Assembly: GCA_001820255.1 (NCBI GenBank)
Contig: MHPA01000025.1
Location: forward strand, 29,724 to 51,286
Reading direction: 5' to 3'
Length of the DNA: 21,563 nt
DNA from: Candidatus Staskawiczbacteria bacterium RIFCSPLOWO2_01_FULL_38_12b
GTDB taxonomy: Bacteria > Patescibacteriota > Minisyncoccia > Minisyncoccales > Staskawiczbacteraceae
Part shown: piece after piece, positions 6,388 to 13,689 of the stretch
How the letters are laid out: each line of letters begins with the position of its first letter
Position numbering within the stretch: the stretch's first letter is position 1
Position numbers and translations under genes: made by a program
Notes under the pieces: model-generated
What the model was told of the DNA's origin: nothing
The model's database searches: none
The model's input: the letters and a program-made list of their open reading frames with translations, nothing else

Positions 6388-8025
6388 ATGCAAAGGTATT
6401 TTTTTAAGTCAGTAGTTTTACTGGGCGCACTTTGTGTTTTAATACTTGGCGCTAACTATGCAAAAGCTGATAATCCGATACTAACTATTACCAGCATATC
6501 TCCGACATCAACAATGGCTGGAATAAATAATCCAAATTTTACATTGACAGTTAATGGTATTGGTTTTGTAAACGGATCCGTAGTAGCTATTAGTAGTACA
6601 TTTAATGAACCACTATCAACTACTTTTATTTCTTCAACCCAATTAACGGCGGTAATGCCTGGATCATATTTTACCGTGGCGGAAACTTTTAATATCGTAG
6701 TAACTAATCCGGCACCCGGAGGCGGAACTTCAAATGCAAAGGTATTTACCGTTAATGTGGCAAATAATCCGGTTCCAGTAATTACCGGCATATTTCCGAC
6801 TGAAAAATTAGTGGGCTCTGGCCAATTTACTTTAACGGTGTATGGCAGTAATTTTGTAAGCGGGTCTGTGGTTAAATTTAATAATTCAAATAGGGCAACC
6901 ACTTTTGTTTCTTCAACTAAATTAACCGCTATAATTTCTGCAACAGATATTACAACTGCAGGGATACCTAGTATTACTGTTTTTAACCCTTTGCCCGGTG
7001 GAGGAATTTCCAATACAGTGCCATTTTCCGTTGAAAACCCAGCCCCAACTATTCTGGGCATATCCCCAAGTTCAGTGTCAGTTCAAGCAGACGCTTCTGA
7101 TATAGTGTTAACTATTAACGGTACGGGTTTTGTTCCAACTTCCCGAGTTTATTTTAATTCCCTGTATCATCCAATTACATATATTAATTCAGGGAAATTA
7201 ACCTTCATAATGCCTGGAGGTCAACTTGCAAATGCGGCAACGATTGAGGTTTCCGTTTATAATAGCATTCCTGGTGGAGGATCTTCTAATGATATAATAT
7301 TTTCTATCATCCCAGCTCGATTAAGAATAATCAAAAACACCACCGGAGGAAATGGTAGTTTCGATTATACTATTACCGGACCGGAAAGCGCAAATATAAT
7401 AATTACCACTACACTTGGAAATGGACAGGAAGCTAGCGATGCGATCCCTGGTGCTTATTCTATTATAGAAACCGTCCCCGGAGGCTGGACGTTTAATTCT
7501 GTTTCTTGCGACAAAATCTTTAATGCTGGGGTTAATGGCGTGACAAGCGTGAATGTAGTTGCCGGCCAAACCACCACCTGTACATTCAATAATACAAAAG
7601 ATATTCCAGAGTTAAATATTTATACAGTAGATCCTGATGAGGTAATTGGGGGATCTCCAGATACAGAGATAATAGTTACCGGCTCTGGTTTTATTCCAAC
7701 ATCGGTTGTTAAATTAAACTCAACAAAAACATTGGTAACCACTTTTCTTTCAGCAGATAAATTAAAAGCAGTAATTCCTGCGGTTAACCTTGTGTCTGCA
7801 ACAACACTTATTTTAGACGTTTTTAATCCATTGCCATTACCCAGTGGAAAAACAACTTCACAGGGTGCAACATTTACCGTCACCGCTAATGATGATGAGG
7901 TAATCACTCCCACCACAACCACTTCCACCCCAACCACTTCTCTAGATATTATTTCTCTCCTCCAATCCCTTGCAACTGCCGCCGTAAGTGGTGCTATGTT
8001 TCTTAAAATTTTCAAAAGAGGGTAG
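6388..8025 (+). CDS. Secreted IPT/TIG-repeat surface protein
   Basis: This 545-residue protein has a Sec signal peptide (about 1-27, cleavage after AKA). It carries three Ig-like IPT/TIG domains at about 32-125, 130-217 and 218-308, a prealbumin/SpaA-like beta domain at about 311-402 (KNTTGGNGSFDYTITG to TCTFNNT), and a fourth IPT/TIG domain at about 405-498. Each IPT unit ends in a variant of NPxPGGGxSN..F.V, so the repeats arose by duplication. A Thr/Pro linker (about 503-516) leads to a hydrophobic segment and a basic end (KIFKRG), like a C-terminal membrane anchor without an LPXTG motif. It probably acts in adhesion or envelope structure. The ATG at 6388 has no ribosome binding site. A purine block GGGGAGGGG at 6333-6341 instead precedes a three-codon frame (ATG at 6346), which is unexplained. 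Confidence 0.85.
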   Translation: MQRYFFKSVVLLGALCVLILGANYAKADNPILTITSISPTSTMAGINNPNFTLTVNGIGFVNGSVVAISSTFNEPLSTTFISSTQLTAVMPGSYFTVAETFNIVVTNPAPGGGTSNAKVFTVNVANNPVPVITGIFPTEKLVGSGQFTLTVYGSNFVSGSVVKFNNSNRATTFVSSTKLTAIISATDITTAGIPSITVFNPLPGGGISNTVPFSVENPAPTILGISPSSVSVQADASDIVLTINGTGFVPTSRVYFNSLYHPITYINSGKLTFIMPGGQLANAATIEVSVYNSIPGGGSSNDIIFSIIPARLRIIKNTTGGNGSFDYTITGPESANIIITTTLGNGQEASDAIPGAYSIIETVPGGWTFNSVSCDKIFNAGVNGVTSVNVVAGQTTTCTFNNTKDIPELNIYTVDPDEVIGGSPDTEIIVTGSGFIPTSVVKLNSTKTLVTTFLSADKLKAVIPAVNLVSATTLILDVFNPLPLPSGKTTSQGATFTVTANDDEVITPTTTTSTPTTSLDIISLLQSLATAAVSGAMFLKIFKRG

Positions 8026-8049
8026 TTGTTTGCATTGTTATTGTTATTT

Positions 8050-8085
8050 GAAAACCAAAAACCGCCATGGCGGTTTTTGGTTTTC
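8050..8085. terminator. 36-bp perfect palindrome, bidirectional terminator
   Basis: GAAAACCAAAAACCGCCA is followed directly by its exact reverse complement. T-rich ends on both strands suit termination in either direction. It lies 24 bp after the IPT protein stop. The arm AAAACCAAAAACCGC recurs in the terminator at 17618-17656. Confidence 0.85.
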
Positions 8086-8137
8086 CTCAAAAATTTCCTG
8101 CGCATAGGCATGTAAGCACGAGGGGTAAAGAAGATCG

Positions 8138-8187
8138 TCCAATGGTAGTATAAAATGTAAACGTTTACATTTTATACTACCATTGGA
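8138..8187. repeat. 50-bp perfect palindrome with no spacer
   Basis: The left half TCCAATGGTAGTATAAAATG followed by TAAAC is mirrored exactly by GTTTA then CATTTTATACTACCATTGGA, centred on AAACGTTT. No gene or T-run is attached. Each strand carries a TATAAAAT run that could act as a -10 element, so it might also be a symmetric promoter or operator. Confidence 0.85.
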
Positions 8188-8218
8188 TTGTAAACTTACC
8201 GCCCCTGCGGGTTTGGAG

Positions 8219-8227
8219 TTATCCACA
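8219..8227 (+). promoter_or_regulatory. Second perfect DnaA-box match
   Basis: TTATCCACA, 10 bp upstream of the -35 of a strong promoter. Binding here could modulate that promoter. One isolated box is weak evidence for DnaA control. Confidence 0.3.
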
Positions 8228-8236
8228 GGGTGACTC

Positions 8237-8264
8237 TTGACACGGTTTTATGGTCTGCTATACT
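8237..8264 (+). promoter_or_regulatory. Strong sigma-70-type promoter of the candidate RNA
   Basis: Perfect -35 TTGACA (8237-8242), 16-bp spacer, and extended -10 TGCTATACT with the hexamer TATACT at 8259-8264. It is among the best promoters in the window, yet no reading frame of note starts within 230 bp downstream. Confidence 0.65.
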
Positions 8265-8270
8265 TATGGT

Positions 8271-8471
8271 AGATAAGCTGAATTTGAAAATCTTCTGATT
8301 TTCAAAAGAAGCGAGTCTAATAGCTCTTTCCCCCTCCATCTCATTTTTTTCAACCCCAACCTCCAGGCGCGCAAGCGCAAACACATAAAAGGCTTTTCCA
8401 TCTGGAGAAGCCTTGAATCATTTATAGGAACCGAAATATTTATCTATCCACATCTTTGTTGTGGTTTTTTT
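8271..8471 (+). ncRNA. Candidate structured small RNA, about 200 nt
   Basis: A strong promoter (8237-8264) leads into a non-coding stretch whose ends pair: GGTAGATAA (8268-8276) against TTATCTATCC (8440-8449), with one bulge. Inside are a perfect 10-bp hairpin with a TTCT loop (8283-8306), GCGC-GCAA-GCGC with a GNRA-type tetraloop (8367-8378), and an 11-bp hairpin AAGGCTTTTCC/GGAGAAGCCTT (8389-8414). Between the first two lies a long pyrimidine-rich stretch with CCCCCTCC (8330-8337) and ACCTCC (8359-8364), both complementary to Shine-Dalgarno-like sequences. A short stem CCACA/TGTGG followed by seven T (8448-8471) would end the transcript. I cannot match it to tmRNA, RNase P or SRP RNA. The multi-hairpin layout does not fit the single long hairpin of 6S RNA. 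The possible minus-strand frame over 8196-8384 looks like a shadow. With the palindromes at 8050 and 8138 this accounts for the 476-bp gap. Confidence 0.4.
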
Positions 8472-8486
8472 GTTGTAAAAAATTTA

Positions 8487-8495
8487 TGGTATAAT
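8487..8495 (+). promoter_or_regulatory. Extended -10 promoter directly before the 8502 gene
   Basis: TGG-TATAAT with the hexamer at 8490-8495. The ATG begins six bases after it, so initiation at the usual distance would fall on or next to the start codon and give a leaderless messenger. No clear -35 is seen. Confidence 0.55.
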
Positions 8496-8501
8496 AAGCG
8501 C

Positions 8502-8696
8502 ATGGAACCATTAGATTTAAAAATTGAAGAGCTGGAGAAAAAAATAGAAAAACTCCAGCATTCAATAGATATATTGATAAAAATATTTCTTTGGACGCTG
8601 ATAATAAACGTGGTATTGTTTGTATTGCCGTTATTGGGACTGGTATTGGTCTTGCCCCAATTTATCGCAAACTACTCAACTAATTTAAATTTTTAG
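8502..8696 (+). CDS. Small coiled-coil plus TM protein
   Basis: This 64-residue protein begins with an amphipathic, charged helix likely to form a coiled coil (residues 5-26, LKIEELEKKIEKLQ). A long hydrophobic segment follows (about 28-56, ending LVLVLPQFI), then a short polar tail. No catalytic motif is present. It may oligomerise in the membrane as a small scaffold. I do not recognise the family. Support comes from the well-formed promoter just upstream and its separation from both neighbours. It precedes the lamin-tail surface protein gene by 98 bp on the same strand, but that gene seems to have its own -10 element. Confidence 0.7.
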   Translation: MEPLDLKIEELEKKIEKLQHSIDILIKIFLWTLIINVVLFVLPLLGLVLVLPQFIANYSTNLNF

Positions 8697-8748
8697 TACG
8701 GGGGCTATAGAACACACATTTTCCTTGTGGCTTTTTTTGTGTAAAAAG

Positions 8749-8757
8749 TGATACAAT
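8749..8757 (+). promoter_or_regulatory. Extended -10 element upstream of the lamin-tail protein gene
   Basis: TGA-TACAAT, hexamer at 8752-8757, 37 bp before the ATG at 8795. No convincing -35 is present. Confidence 0.4.
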
Positions 8758-8794
8758 AAAACAATTTATTTACAGTTTCTTGGATTAATTACCT

Positions 8795-11416
8795 ATGCGA
8801 AAAATTATTTTAGTATCGGTTGTTGGAATATTTACGGTAGCTTTCAGTTTTTTTGTTTACGTATTTTTTAATCAATTACCAGTAAAGAGTTTCTTTGGAG
8901 CCAGTTTGGTTTCCAGTCAAATGCAAAATACGCCCCCAAATGAATCGCCGGGGCCAGACATTGTGCCACTTCAAAATTTACAAGATCAATTAGTACCTGC
9001 GCCACCTAGGGACGATACCGTGATTATTGATAATCAAATATTGCCGTCGGGCGCCATAAACGATAAGCAAGACCAAATTGATGATATTTTGGAAAAAATT
9101 GATATCTTAAAACGGCGCATCACAGACCTGCAAGCACTTGAGCAACCAAAAGTTCAAACAACAGATGTTGTTATGGTGCTGGTTGATAAAAATGTACCGG
9201 CAGATCAGCAGAATCAGCTAGTATATGATACGCCAAAAATAAGTGGCGGCAGGGGAGGCAGTAGCAGTACTTTTTATCCAAAGTTATTAATTTCAGAAGT
9301 GCAAATTGGTGGATCAGCCGGCGAAAAAGAAGAATTTATTGAGCTGTACAATCCCAATAATCAAGATATTGATTTAACCGGCTGGTATATTCATAAAAAT
9401 ACCAAAAAAGATGCTATTGATTATCAAACTTTTGTATCAAAAACACTATTTTTAGGCAAAAAAATTAACGCCAACGGGTATTTTTTAATTGTAAGGCAGG
9501 GGTCAGGATTTTTGGGCGATATTGTTGTTGATAGTCCTTTAACCCAAGATAATTCTTTGATTTTAAAAAATCCCAACGGCGATATCTCTGATAAAGTTGG
9601 CTGGGGGCTGGCCCAAGATTATGAATTATCGCCGGCTCAAAATCCGTTTGATGGCCAGAGTATTGGCAGAAAACCGGACCAAAAAGATTCTGAAAACAAC
9701 GCCACCGATTTTGAAACTGATACACCGACTCCAAAATCGCCAAATATTTTGTATATTGCTCCGATACCGGCAATCATCGCCGGTGCGACAGAACAGGTCG
9801 TATTAAAAAATATGTTAATCAGCCAAATCCAGACGGCCGGCGCAACTGCCAAAGACGAATTTGTTGAATTATATAATCCCAATGATGTGGGTGTGGATTT
9901 AACGGGATTTTCCTTAAAAAAGAAAACCTTTTCTGATGATAATCCTGAAGGGACGGAAAGTAATGTAATAAGTTCCGGTTCTTTTTTGGGAAGCATTGCG
10001 GCTCGCGGATATTTTTTGGCGGCTCCCAAACAAAACGATGACGGTACGGAAAACTATACGGGAATCATGGCGCCTGATATCCGTTATTCCGGGGAAACAT
10101 TTTCCATCGCAAACAATAATACCCTGCTCTTGTATAATGCCGAGGGTGTTTTGCTTGATGTGGTGGGATTTGGGGATGCGGGAGATTTTGAAACAACTTC
10201 CGCTCCAAATCCTCCGATTGATAAAAGCATCGGCCGAATAAAAGATGCTAACGGTAATGTGCAAGACACAGATAATAATAGCGCAGATTTTCAAATCCAA
10301 GAGGCGGCTCCCCATAACGCGGATATTATCGCGCCTGAAATTTTCGATATCCAGGCATTAAATATATCGCAAGACGGGGCAACCATCGCGTGGCAAACCA
10401 ATGAAATTTCAAGTAGTTTTGTGGAATATGGTCAAGACGCATTATACGGTTTTTCAACTTCTTTGGACGGGCCTTTGGTAACTTCCCATGCAGTGGCGTT
10501 ATCCGGATTACTGCCAAATACCGAGTACCATTATCGGGTAAAAAACCAAGATGCAATGGGAAATGAAGCAATATCTTTGGATAAAATATTTACCACGCTT
10601 GTTTTTATCGACTCGGCGCCACCAGTAATAACCAGTGGCTTGCCTTCAGGGCAATTGCCGTCAGGGACGGGGCAGGTTGAGGCAAGTGTTACAACCGATG
10701 AACCAGCCACCTGCAAATACACAACAATACCCGGCCAACCCTACGATGAAATTGCAGACGTTTTTTTGGTAACCGGCGGCATTGTGCACACAACAATCCT
10801 TGGCGATCTGGTTGACGGAAGTGATTATACATACTATGTTGCTTGCACTGATGTTTTGGAAAATAAAAATACGGATGATTTTATTATTGCGTTTAACGTT
10901 GCATTGCCGGAGCCACCGCTAGAACCGCCACCAGCATCACCGCCTCAAACCAATGTTGTTATCAACGAAATTGCCTGGATGGGGGGCGTCGATTCATCTG
11001 GTAAAAGTTTGCCAAATGATGAGTGGATAGAACTTTTTAATCCTGGCGACCAGGTCGTAGATCTTTCTGGCTGGCGCATCGCATGGAATGAAAATACGTC
11101 TATTGAATTATCGGGGTTCATTGACCCTCAGGGATTTTATTTACTAGAAAGAACGGATGATAATTCAGTTCCCGATGTTGCCGCTGATCAAATTTATAAA
11201 GGAGCTTTAGTAAATCCAGAAAATGGTGGCGGAGAACATCTATATTTGTACGATGTCTCTGGCAATACGATGGATGAAATAAATTGCTCTGATGGCTGGT
11301 TTGCGGGCAATAACGATACTAAGCAGACCATGCAAAGAAAAGATCCGTTGTCTTCTGGCAACGATGCGCAAAATTGGCAGACCTCCGATGCGCCAGGCGG
11401 AACTCCTAAATCATAA
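8795..11416 (+). CDS. Large surface protein with three lamin-tail domains
   Basis: This 873-residue exported protein has an N-terminal signal or anchor (about 3-27) and a low-complexity proline-rich stretch. A short coiled coil follows at about 88-114 (DKQDQIDDILEKIDILKRRI). Lamin-tail (LTD) Ig-like domains start at about 163, 339 and 718, each opening with the LTD signature (ISEVQIGG..EFIELYNP, ISQIQTAG..EFVELYNP, INEIAWMGG..EWIELFNP) followed by DLTGW, DLTGF or DLSGW. A fibronectin-III-like domain (about 511-600), a beta-sandwich domain with two cysteines (about 605-700) and a proline-rich linker (about 705-717) separate the second and third LTDs. Bacterial LTD proteins are usually extracellular, and some are linked to nucleases or hydrolases. 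No catalytic domain is visible here, so a structural or adhesive role is the safer reading. Confidence 0.85.
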   Translation: MRKIILVSVVGIFTVAFSFFVYVFFNQLPVKSFFGASLVSSQMQNTPPNESPGPDIVPLQNLQDQLVPAPPRDDTVIIDNQILPSGAINDKQDQIDDILEKIDILKRRITDLQALEQPKVQTTDVVMVLVDKNVPADQQNQLVYDTPKISGGRGGSSSTFYPKLLISEVQIGGSAGEKEEFIELYNPNNQDIDLTGWYIHKNTKKDAIDYQTFVSKTLFLGKKINANGYFLIVRQGSGFLGDIVVDSPLTQDNSLILKNPNGDISDKVGWGLAQDYELSPAQNPFDGQSIGRKPDQKDSENNATDFETDTPTPKSPNILYIAPIPAIIAGATEQVVLKNMLISQIQTAGATAKDEFVELYNPNDVGVDLTGFSLKKKTFSDDNPEGTESNVISSGSFLGSIAARGYFLAAPKQNDDGTENYTGIMAPDIRYSGETFSIANNNTLLLYNAEGVLLDVVGFGDAGDFETTSAPNPPIDKSIGRIKDANGNVQDTDNNSADFQIQEAAPHNADIIAPEIFDIQALNISQDGATIAWQTNEISSSFVEYGQDALYGFSTSLDGPLVTSHAVALSGLLPNTEYHYRVKNQDAMGNEAISLDKIFTTLVFIDSAPPVITSGLPSGQLPSGTGQVEASVTTDEPATCKYTTIPGQPYDEIADVFLVTGGIVHTTILGDLVDGSDYTYYVACTDVLENKNTDDFIIAFNVALPEPPLEPPPASPPQTNVVINEIAWMGGVDSSGKSLPNDEWIELFNPGDQVVDLSGWRIAWNENTSIELSGFIDPQGFYLLERTDDNSVPDVAADQIYKGALVNPENGGGEHLYLYDVSGNTMDEINCSDGWFAGNNDTKQTMQRKDPLSSGNDAQNWQTSDAPGGTPKS

Positions 11417-11439
11417 AATTATTATTCTTTATTTTAGCC

Positions 11440-11477
11440 AGTATCAAAAAGTACGCCATAGCGTACTTTTTGATACT
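11440..11477. terminator. Perfect 17-bp stem terminator
   Basis: AGTATCAAAAAGTACGC, loop CATA, then the exact complement GCGTACTTTTTGATACT. It lies 23 bp after the lamin-tail protein stop. The T-run falls inside the right arm rather than after it, so termination efficiency is uncertain. Confidence 0.75.
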
Positions 11478-11497
11478 AATTAAAAGAAGTATTAAAA

Positions 11498-11526
11498 TTG
11501 ACTTAGGCTGGTTTTTTTGTTAATTT
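11498..11526 (+). promoter_or_regulatory. Promoter of the winged-helix regulator gene
   Basis: -35 TTGACT (11498-11503), 17-bp spacer, -10 TAATTT (11521-11526). The ATG at 11534 is only 7 bases beyond the -10. The SD-like AGAGGA (11526-11531) would lie mostly outside the transcript if this promoter is used. Confidence 0.5.
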
Positions 11527-11533
11527 AGAGGAT

Positions 11534-12163
11534 ATGGAAGATAGTTTTATAAAACTAACCAATACAGTGTATAGTATTTTGGATTGTTTGCCAGAAAACG
11601 ATCCGCTAAAAAACCGAGCCAAAGAAAAGGTGTTGGCAATACTGGAAAACATGACCTTGGTTTTTGGAACCAGTGGTTGGATTTCTTTACAGAAAGAAAA
11701 GGCATCAGCCCAATTGCCAGACGATATTGAAGTATTAATTAACTATCTTGTTGTTGGCAAAACCCAAGGGTGGGTAAGTTCGGTTAATTTTTTAATTATC
11801 ACCAATCAGTATCGGGATATAAAAAACAACATCAGGCCGCCAGAAGGGATCATTAAAAAGAGCATAGAAATTGCCAATAGCATGGTAATGGATCCAAAAC
11901 CCCCCATGATAAGTTCAAAAGAACAGAATGGCGCATTGGTGTATTTAGAAAAGTTTTCTGAAAGGCAAGATAAAATCTTGCATATACTGGAGGCAAGGGA
12001 GAAGACGCAGGTTTCGGATATCATAAAGGAACTGCCCAATATTACTAAAAGAACCATTAGGAGGGATTTGGACGATTTATTGAAACGGGGTAAAATAATG
12101 AGGGTTGGGGAATGGAATCAAGTTTTTTATAAGGTTTTAAAAGATTTCGTTAAAACGAGCTAG
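11534..12163 (+). CDS. Winged-helix (DeoR-like HTH) transcriptional regulator
   Basis: This 209-residue protein has a C-terminal helix-turn-helix at about 140-205. QDKILHILEAREKTQVSDI is followed by TKRTIRRDLDDLLKRGKIMR, the classic DeoR/HTH_11 recognition-helix pattern. It ends in a beta-wing (VGEWNQVFYKVL). The N-terminal 120 residues are helical and match no sugar-phosphate-sensing DeoR effector domain that I recognise. It may dimerise or bind a partner. Its gene lies immediately upstream of an ECF sigma gene whose promoter region holds repeated GTCCTA half-sites, so it is the obvious candidate to bind there. Similar HTH proteins beside ECF sigma genes are frequent in Parcubacteria. Whether it represses or activates is not visible. 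Confidence 0.75.
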   Translation: MEDSFIKLTNTVYSILDCLPENDPLKNRAKEKVLAILENMTLVFGTSGWISLQKEKASAQLPDDIEVLINYLVVGKTQGWVSSVNFLIITNQYRDIKNNIRPPEGIIKKSIEIANSMVMDPKPPMISSKEQNGALVYLEKFSERQDKILHILEAREKTQVSDIIKELPNITKRTIRRDLDDLLKRGKIMRVGEWNQVFYKVLKDFVKTS

Positions 12164-12176
12164 AAAGAGTAGTTTT

Positions 12177-12244
12177 GTTAGGACATACTCTTATGTCCTA
12201 ACTAGATTTAATAAATGTCCTATCTACCGTTGACTTTGTCCTAT
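12177..12244. promoter_or_regulatory. Candidate operator array: four GTCCTA half-sites
   Basis: A perfect 11-bp inverted repeat GTTAGGACATA / TATGTCCTAAC with a CTCT spacer (12177-12202) is followed by ATGTCCTAT (12215-12223) and TTGTCCTAT (12236-12244). The three same-strand GTCCTA cores start at 12195, 12217 and 12238, about two helical turns apart. The last lies inside the -35/-10 spacer of the sigma-factor promoter. This fits cooperative binding of a regulator on one DNA face. The inverted repeat alone could instead be a weak terminator of the regulator gene. Confidence 0.6.
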
Positions 12245-12258
12245 CTTTGTAGTATAAT
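12230..12258 (+). promoter_or_regulatory. Promoter of the ECF sigma-factor gene
   Basis: -35 TTGACT (12230-12235), 17-bp spacer, perfect -10 TATAAT (12253-12258). The spacer contains one GTCCTA half-site. The ATG is 12 bases beyond the -10, giving a leader of only a few bases. Confidence 0.7.
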
Positions 12259-12270
12259 TTACGTTTAATA

Positions 12271-12777
12271 ATGAATAATCCTAAAGAACAATTTAGTCTT
12301 ATTTACGACCAATATATTGAAAAAATATACAGGTTTGTCTATGTAAAGGTAAATTCCCGGGAAGTGGCGGAAGATGTGACTTCAAAAGTGTTTTTAAATG
12401 GCTGGCAAGCCTACCAAAAAAATCAAGATATTAAGAATCCGGGTGCATTTTTATACCAAATTGCCAGGAACGCAGTCGTAGACCATTACCGAGAAAAAGG
12501 TAGGACAAAAGTAACTTATGTGGAAGATCTTTTTTATACGCCTGATACCGCCAAGAATCCTTACGAAAAAGCGATAGTTAACGCTGATGCCGAGCTTACT
12601 ATATCGGCTCTTGGAAATTTGAAAAAAGAATATCAAGACGTGCTTATCTGGTATTACTTAGAAGATATGTCAACTGAACAAATAGCAGTATTAGCCAATA
12701 AATCCATAGGAAACGTGAGAGTAATGATACATAGGGGTCTGGAAGCCTTAAGAAATGAAATCAAAGAGCAGGTGTAA
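12271..12777 (+). CDS. ECF-type RNA polymerase sigma factor
   Basis: This 168-residue sigma-70 family protein contains only regions 2 and 4, as ECF (group 4) sigmas do. Region 2 spans about 8-75 (YDQYIEKIYRFVYVKV, EDVTSKVFLNGW, the typical region 2.2 to 2.4). Region 4 spans about 108-165 (LGNLKKEYQDVLIWYYLEDMS, then the HTH EQIAVLANKSIGNVRVMIHRGLEALR). It would direct RNA polymerase to a small set of promoters when released from its partner. The next gene, 41 bp downstream, encodes a single-TM protein with a cytoplasmic N-terminus that could be the anti-sigma factor. Transcription is probably under the neighbouring winged-helix regulator. Targets cannot be read from this window; the large surface protein downstream is a candidate by position only. 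Confidence 0.92.
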   Translation: MNNPKEQFSLIYDQYIEKIYRFVYVKVNSREVAEDVTSKVFLNGWQAYQKNQDIKNPGAFLYQIARNAVVDHYREKGRTKVTYVEDLFYTPDTAKNPYEKAIVNADAELTISALGNLKKEYQDVLIWYYLEDMSTEQIAVLANKSIGNVRVMIHRGLEALRNEIKEQV

Positions 12778-12818
12778 CAAAAGCGTGTTACTTACGTCTA
12801 CGTAATAAGCAGAGCATT

Positions 12819-13571
12819 ATGACAGAACAACAACTCATTGCCAAACTCCAGCAATTGAAGCAAATTGAACCCAGCCAAGACTGGGTCGTTTTGACTAAGT
12901 CAAATATTTTTAAAGCTGAATCTTTTGAAAAAACAGAGTCCGTCAGGCCGGCTTATCAATGGGATATTTCAGGCATATTGCAACTATTTTCTCAGAAAAA
13001 ATTAGCCTATGCCTTGGCCGTATTTTTGTTTTTATATGTTGGCATCGGTGGTTTTATAACCTACCGTTTGCCTAATCTTGATTCTAATCCCAATAATAAC
13101 GATAATATTAAAGAGGTAAAAGTCGCAAAACCATCAGAAGAAAGCCTGCTTTTGGTAAAAAGCAATATAGAGGATTTTAAAGAAAAATCCAAGAATTTAT
13201 CGCAGATTTCCAAGCTTGATTCAAAGAATCTTTCTTTGGCGGTTCTTGAAGTTAAAGAAGCCGCAAAAGAGATCACTGATGCGATAAGAAAAGACCCGCA
13301 ATTAGCCAAGAGCATTGCGTTGGATATAAATAATAACAAGACTCTTTTGGATATTCCCGGAGGAGAAGGTGATTGGGAAGGAACACTAGATGTTTTATAC
13401 AAAACAACTTTTGAACAGTTAATAAAAGATTTTGATAGTATAACGTTAACGGAGAGCCGGCAAGAATCACTTGATAAGATTAAAGATTCTTATGACAAAG
13501 GGAAATATGAAAAAAAATACCAATATGCCCTGGAAGATGTTTTACTGCTTGGAGCGGCGATAGAAGAGTAA
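12819..13571 (+). CDS. Single-TM protein, probable anti-sigma factor
   Basis: This 250-residue protein has a cytoplasmic N-terminal part of about 60 residues (MTEQQLIAKLQQLKQIEPSQ..), one TM helix at about 62-84 and an extracytoplasmic, largely helical domain rich in Lys, Glu and Asp (about 100-250). This topology and its position right after an ECF sigma gene fit a membrane anti-sigma factor that senses the envelope. It lacks the zinc-binding HxxxCxxC motif of ZAS-type anti-sigmas, so it would be a non-zinc type. The name rests on context rather than a recognised domain. The start has a poor ribosome binding site, and a small inverted repeat (TTACG/CGTAA, about 12793-12806) lies between the two genes and could affect coupling. 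Confidence 0.65.
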   Translation: MTEQQLIAKLQQLKQIEPSQDWVVLTKSNIFKAESFEKTESVRPAYQWDISGILQLFSQKKLAYALAVFLFLYVGIGGFITYRLPNLDSNPNNNDNIKEVKVAKPSEESLLLVKSNIEDFKEKSKNLSQISKLDSKNLSLAVLEVKEAAKEITDAIRKDPQLAKSIALDINNNKTLLDIPGGEGDWEGTLDVLYKTTFEQLIKDFDSITLTESRQESLDKIKDSYDKGKYEKKYQYALEDVLLLGAAIEE

Positions 13572-13573
13572 TT

Positions 13574-13623
13574 TACTTTGAATCAGGAAGCGATAGAAAA
13601 GGTGCGCATGGTAATTCAAAGTA
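13574..13623. repeat. 50-bp inverted-repeat element with TACTTTGAAT ends
   Basis: TACTTTGAAT (13574-13583) and ATTCAAAGTA (13614-13623) bound a 30-bp interior. The ends match the first ten bases of the 5621-5795 element, and the right end extends the match to TACTTTGAATTAC. Like that element it starts directly after a stop codon, here 2 bases. It looks like an internally deleted or minimal relative. Confidence 0.65.
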
Positions 13624-13689
13624 TTTTTTACTTTAAAATTTAGACGAGTCGCAGAAATTCGTTGTTATTACGTAAAACTGCGAGTTTAT

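Noticed and set aside
8196..8384. Minus-strand 62-codon frame
   Set aside because: It overlaps the strong plus-strand promoter and the hairpins of the candidate RNA, has no ribosome binding site, and its protein shows no recognisable pattern.
6302..8452. Origin of replication suggested by two exact DnaA boxes and one near match
   Set aside because: The boxes are 1.9 kb apart, not clustered, and there is no dnaA, dnaN or clear unwinding element. TTATCCACA can recur by chance in AT-rich intergenic DNA.
8271..8471. 6S RNA
   Set aside because: The ends pair as in 6S RNA, but the interior forms three separate hairpins and a long unpaired pyrimidine stretch rather than one long hairpin with a central bubble.
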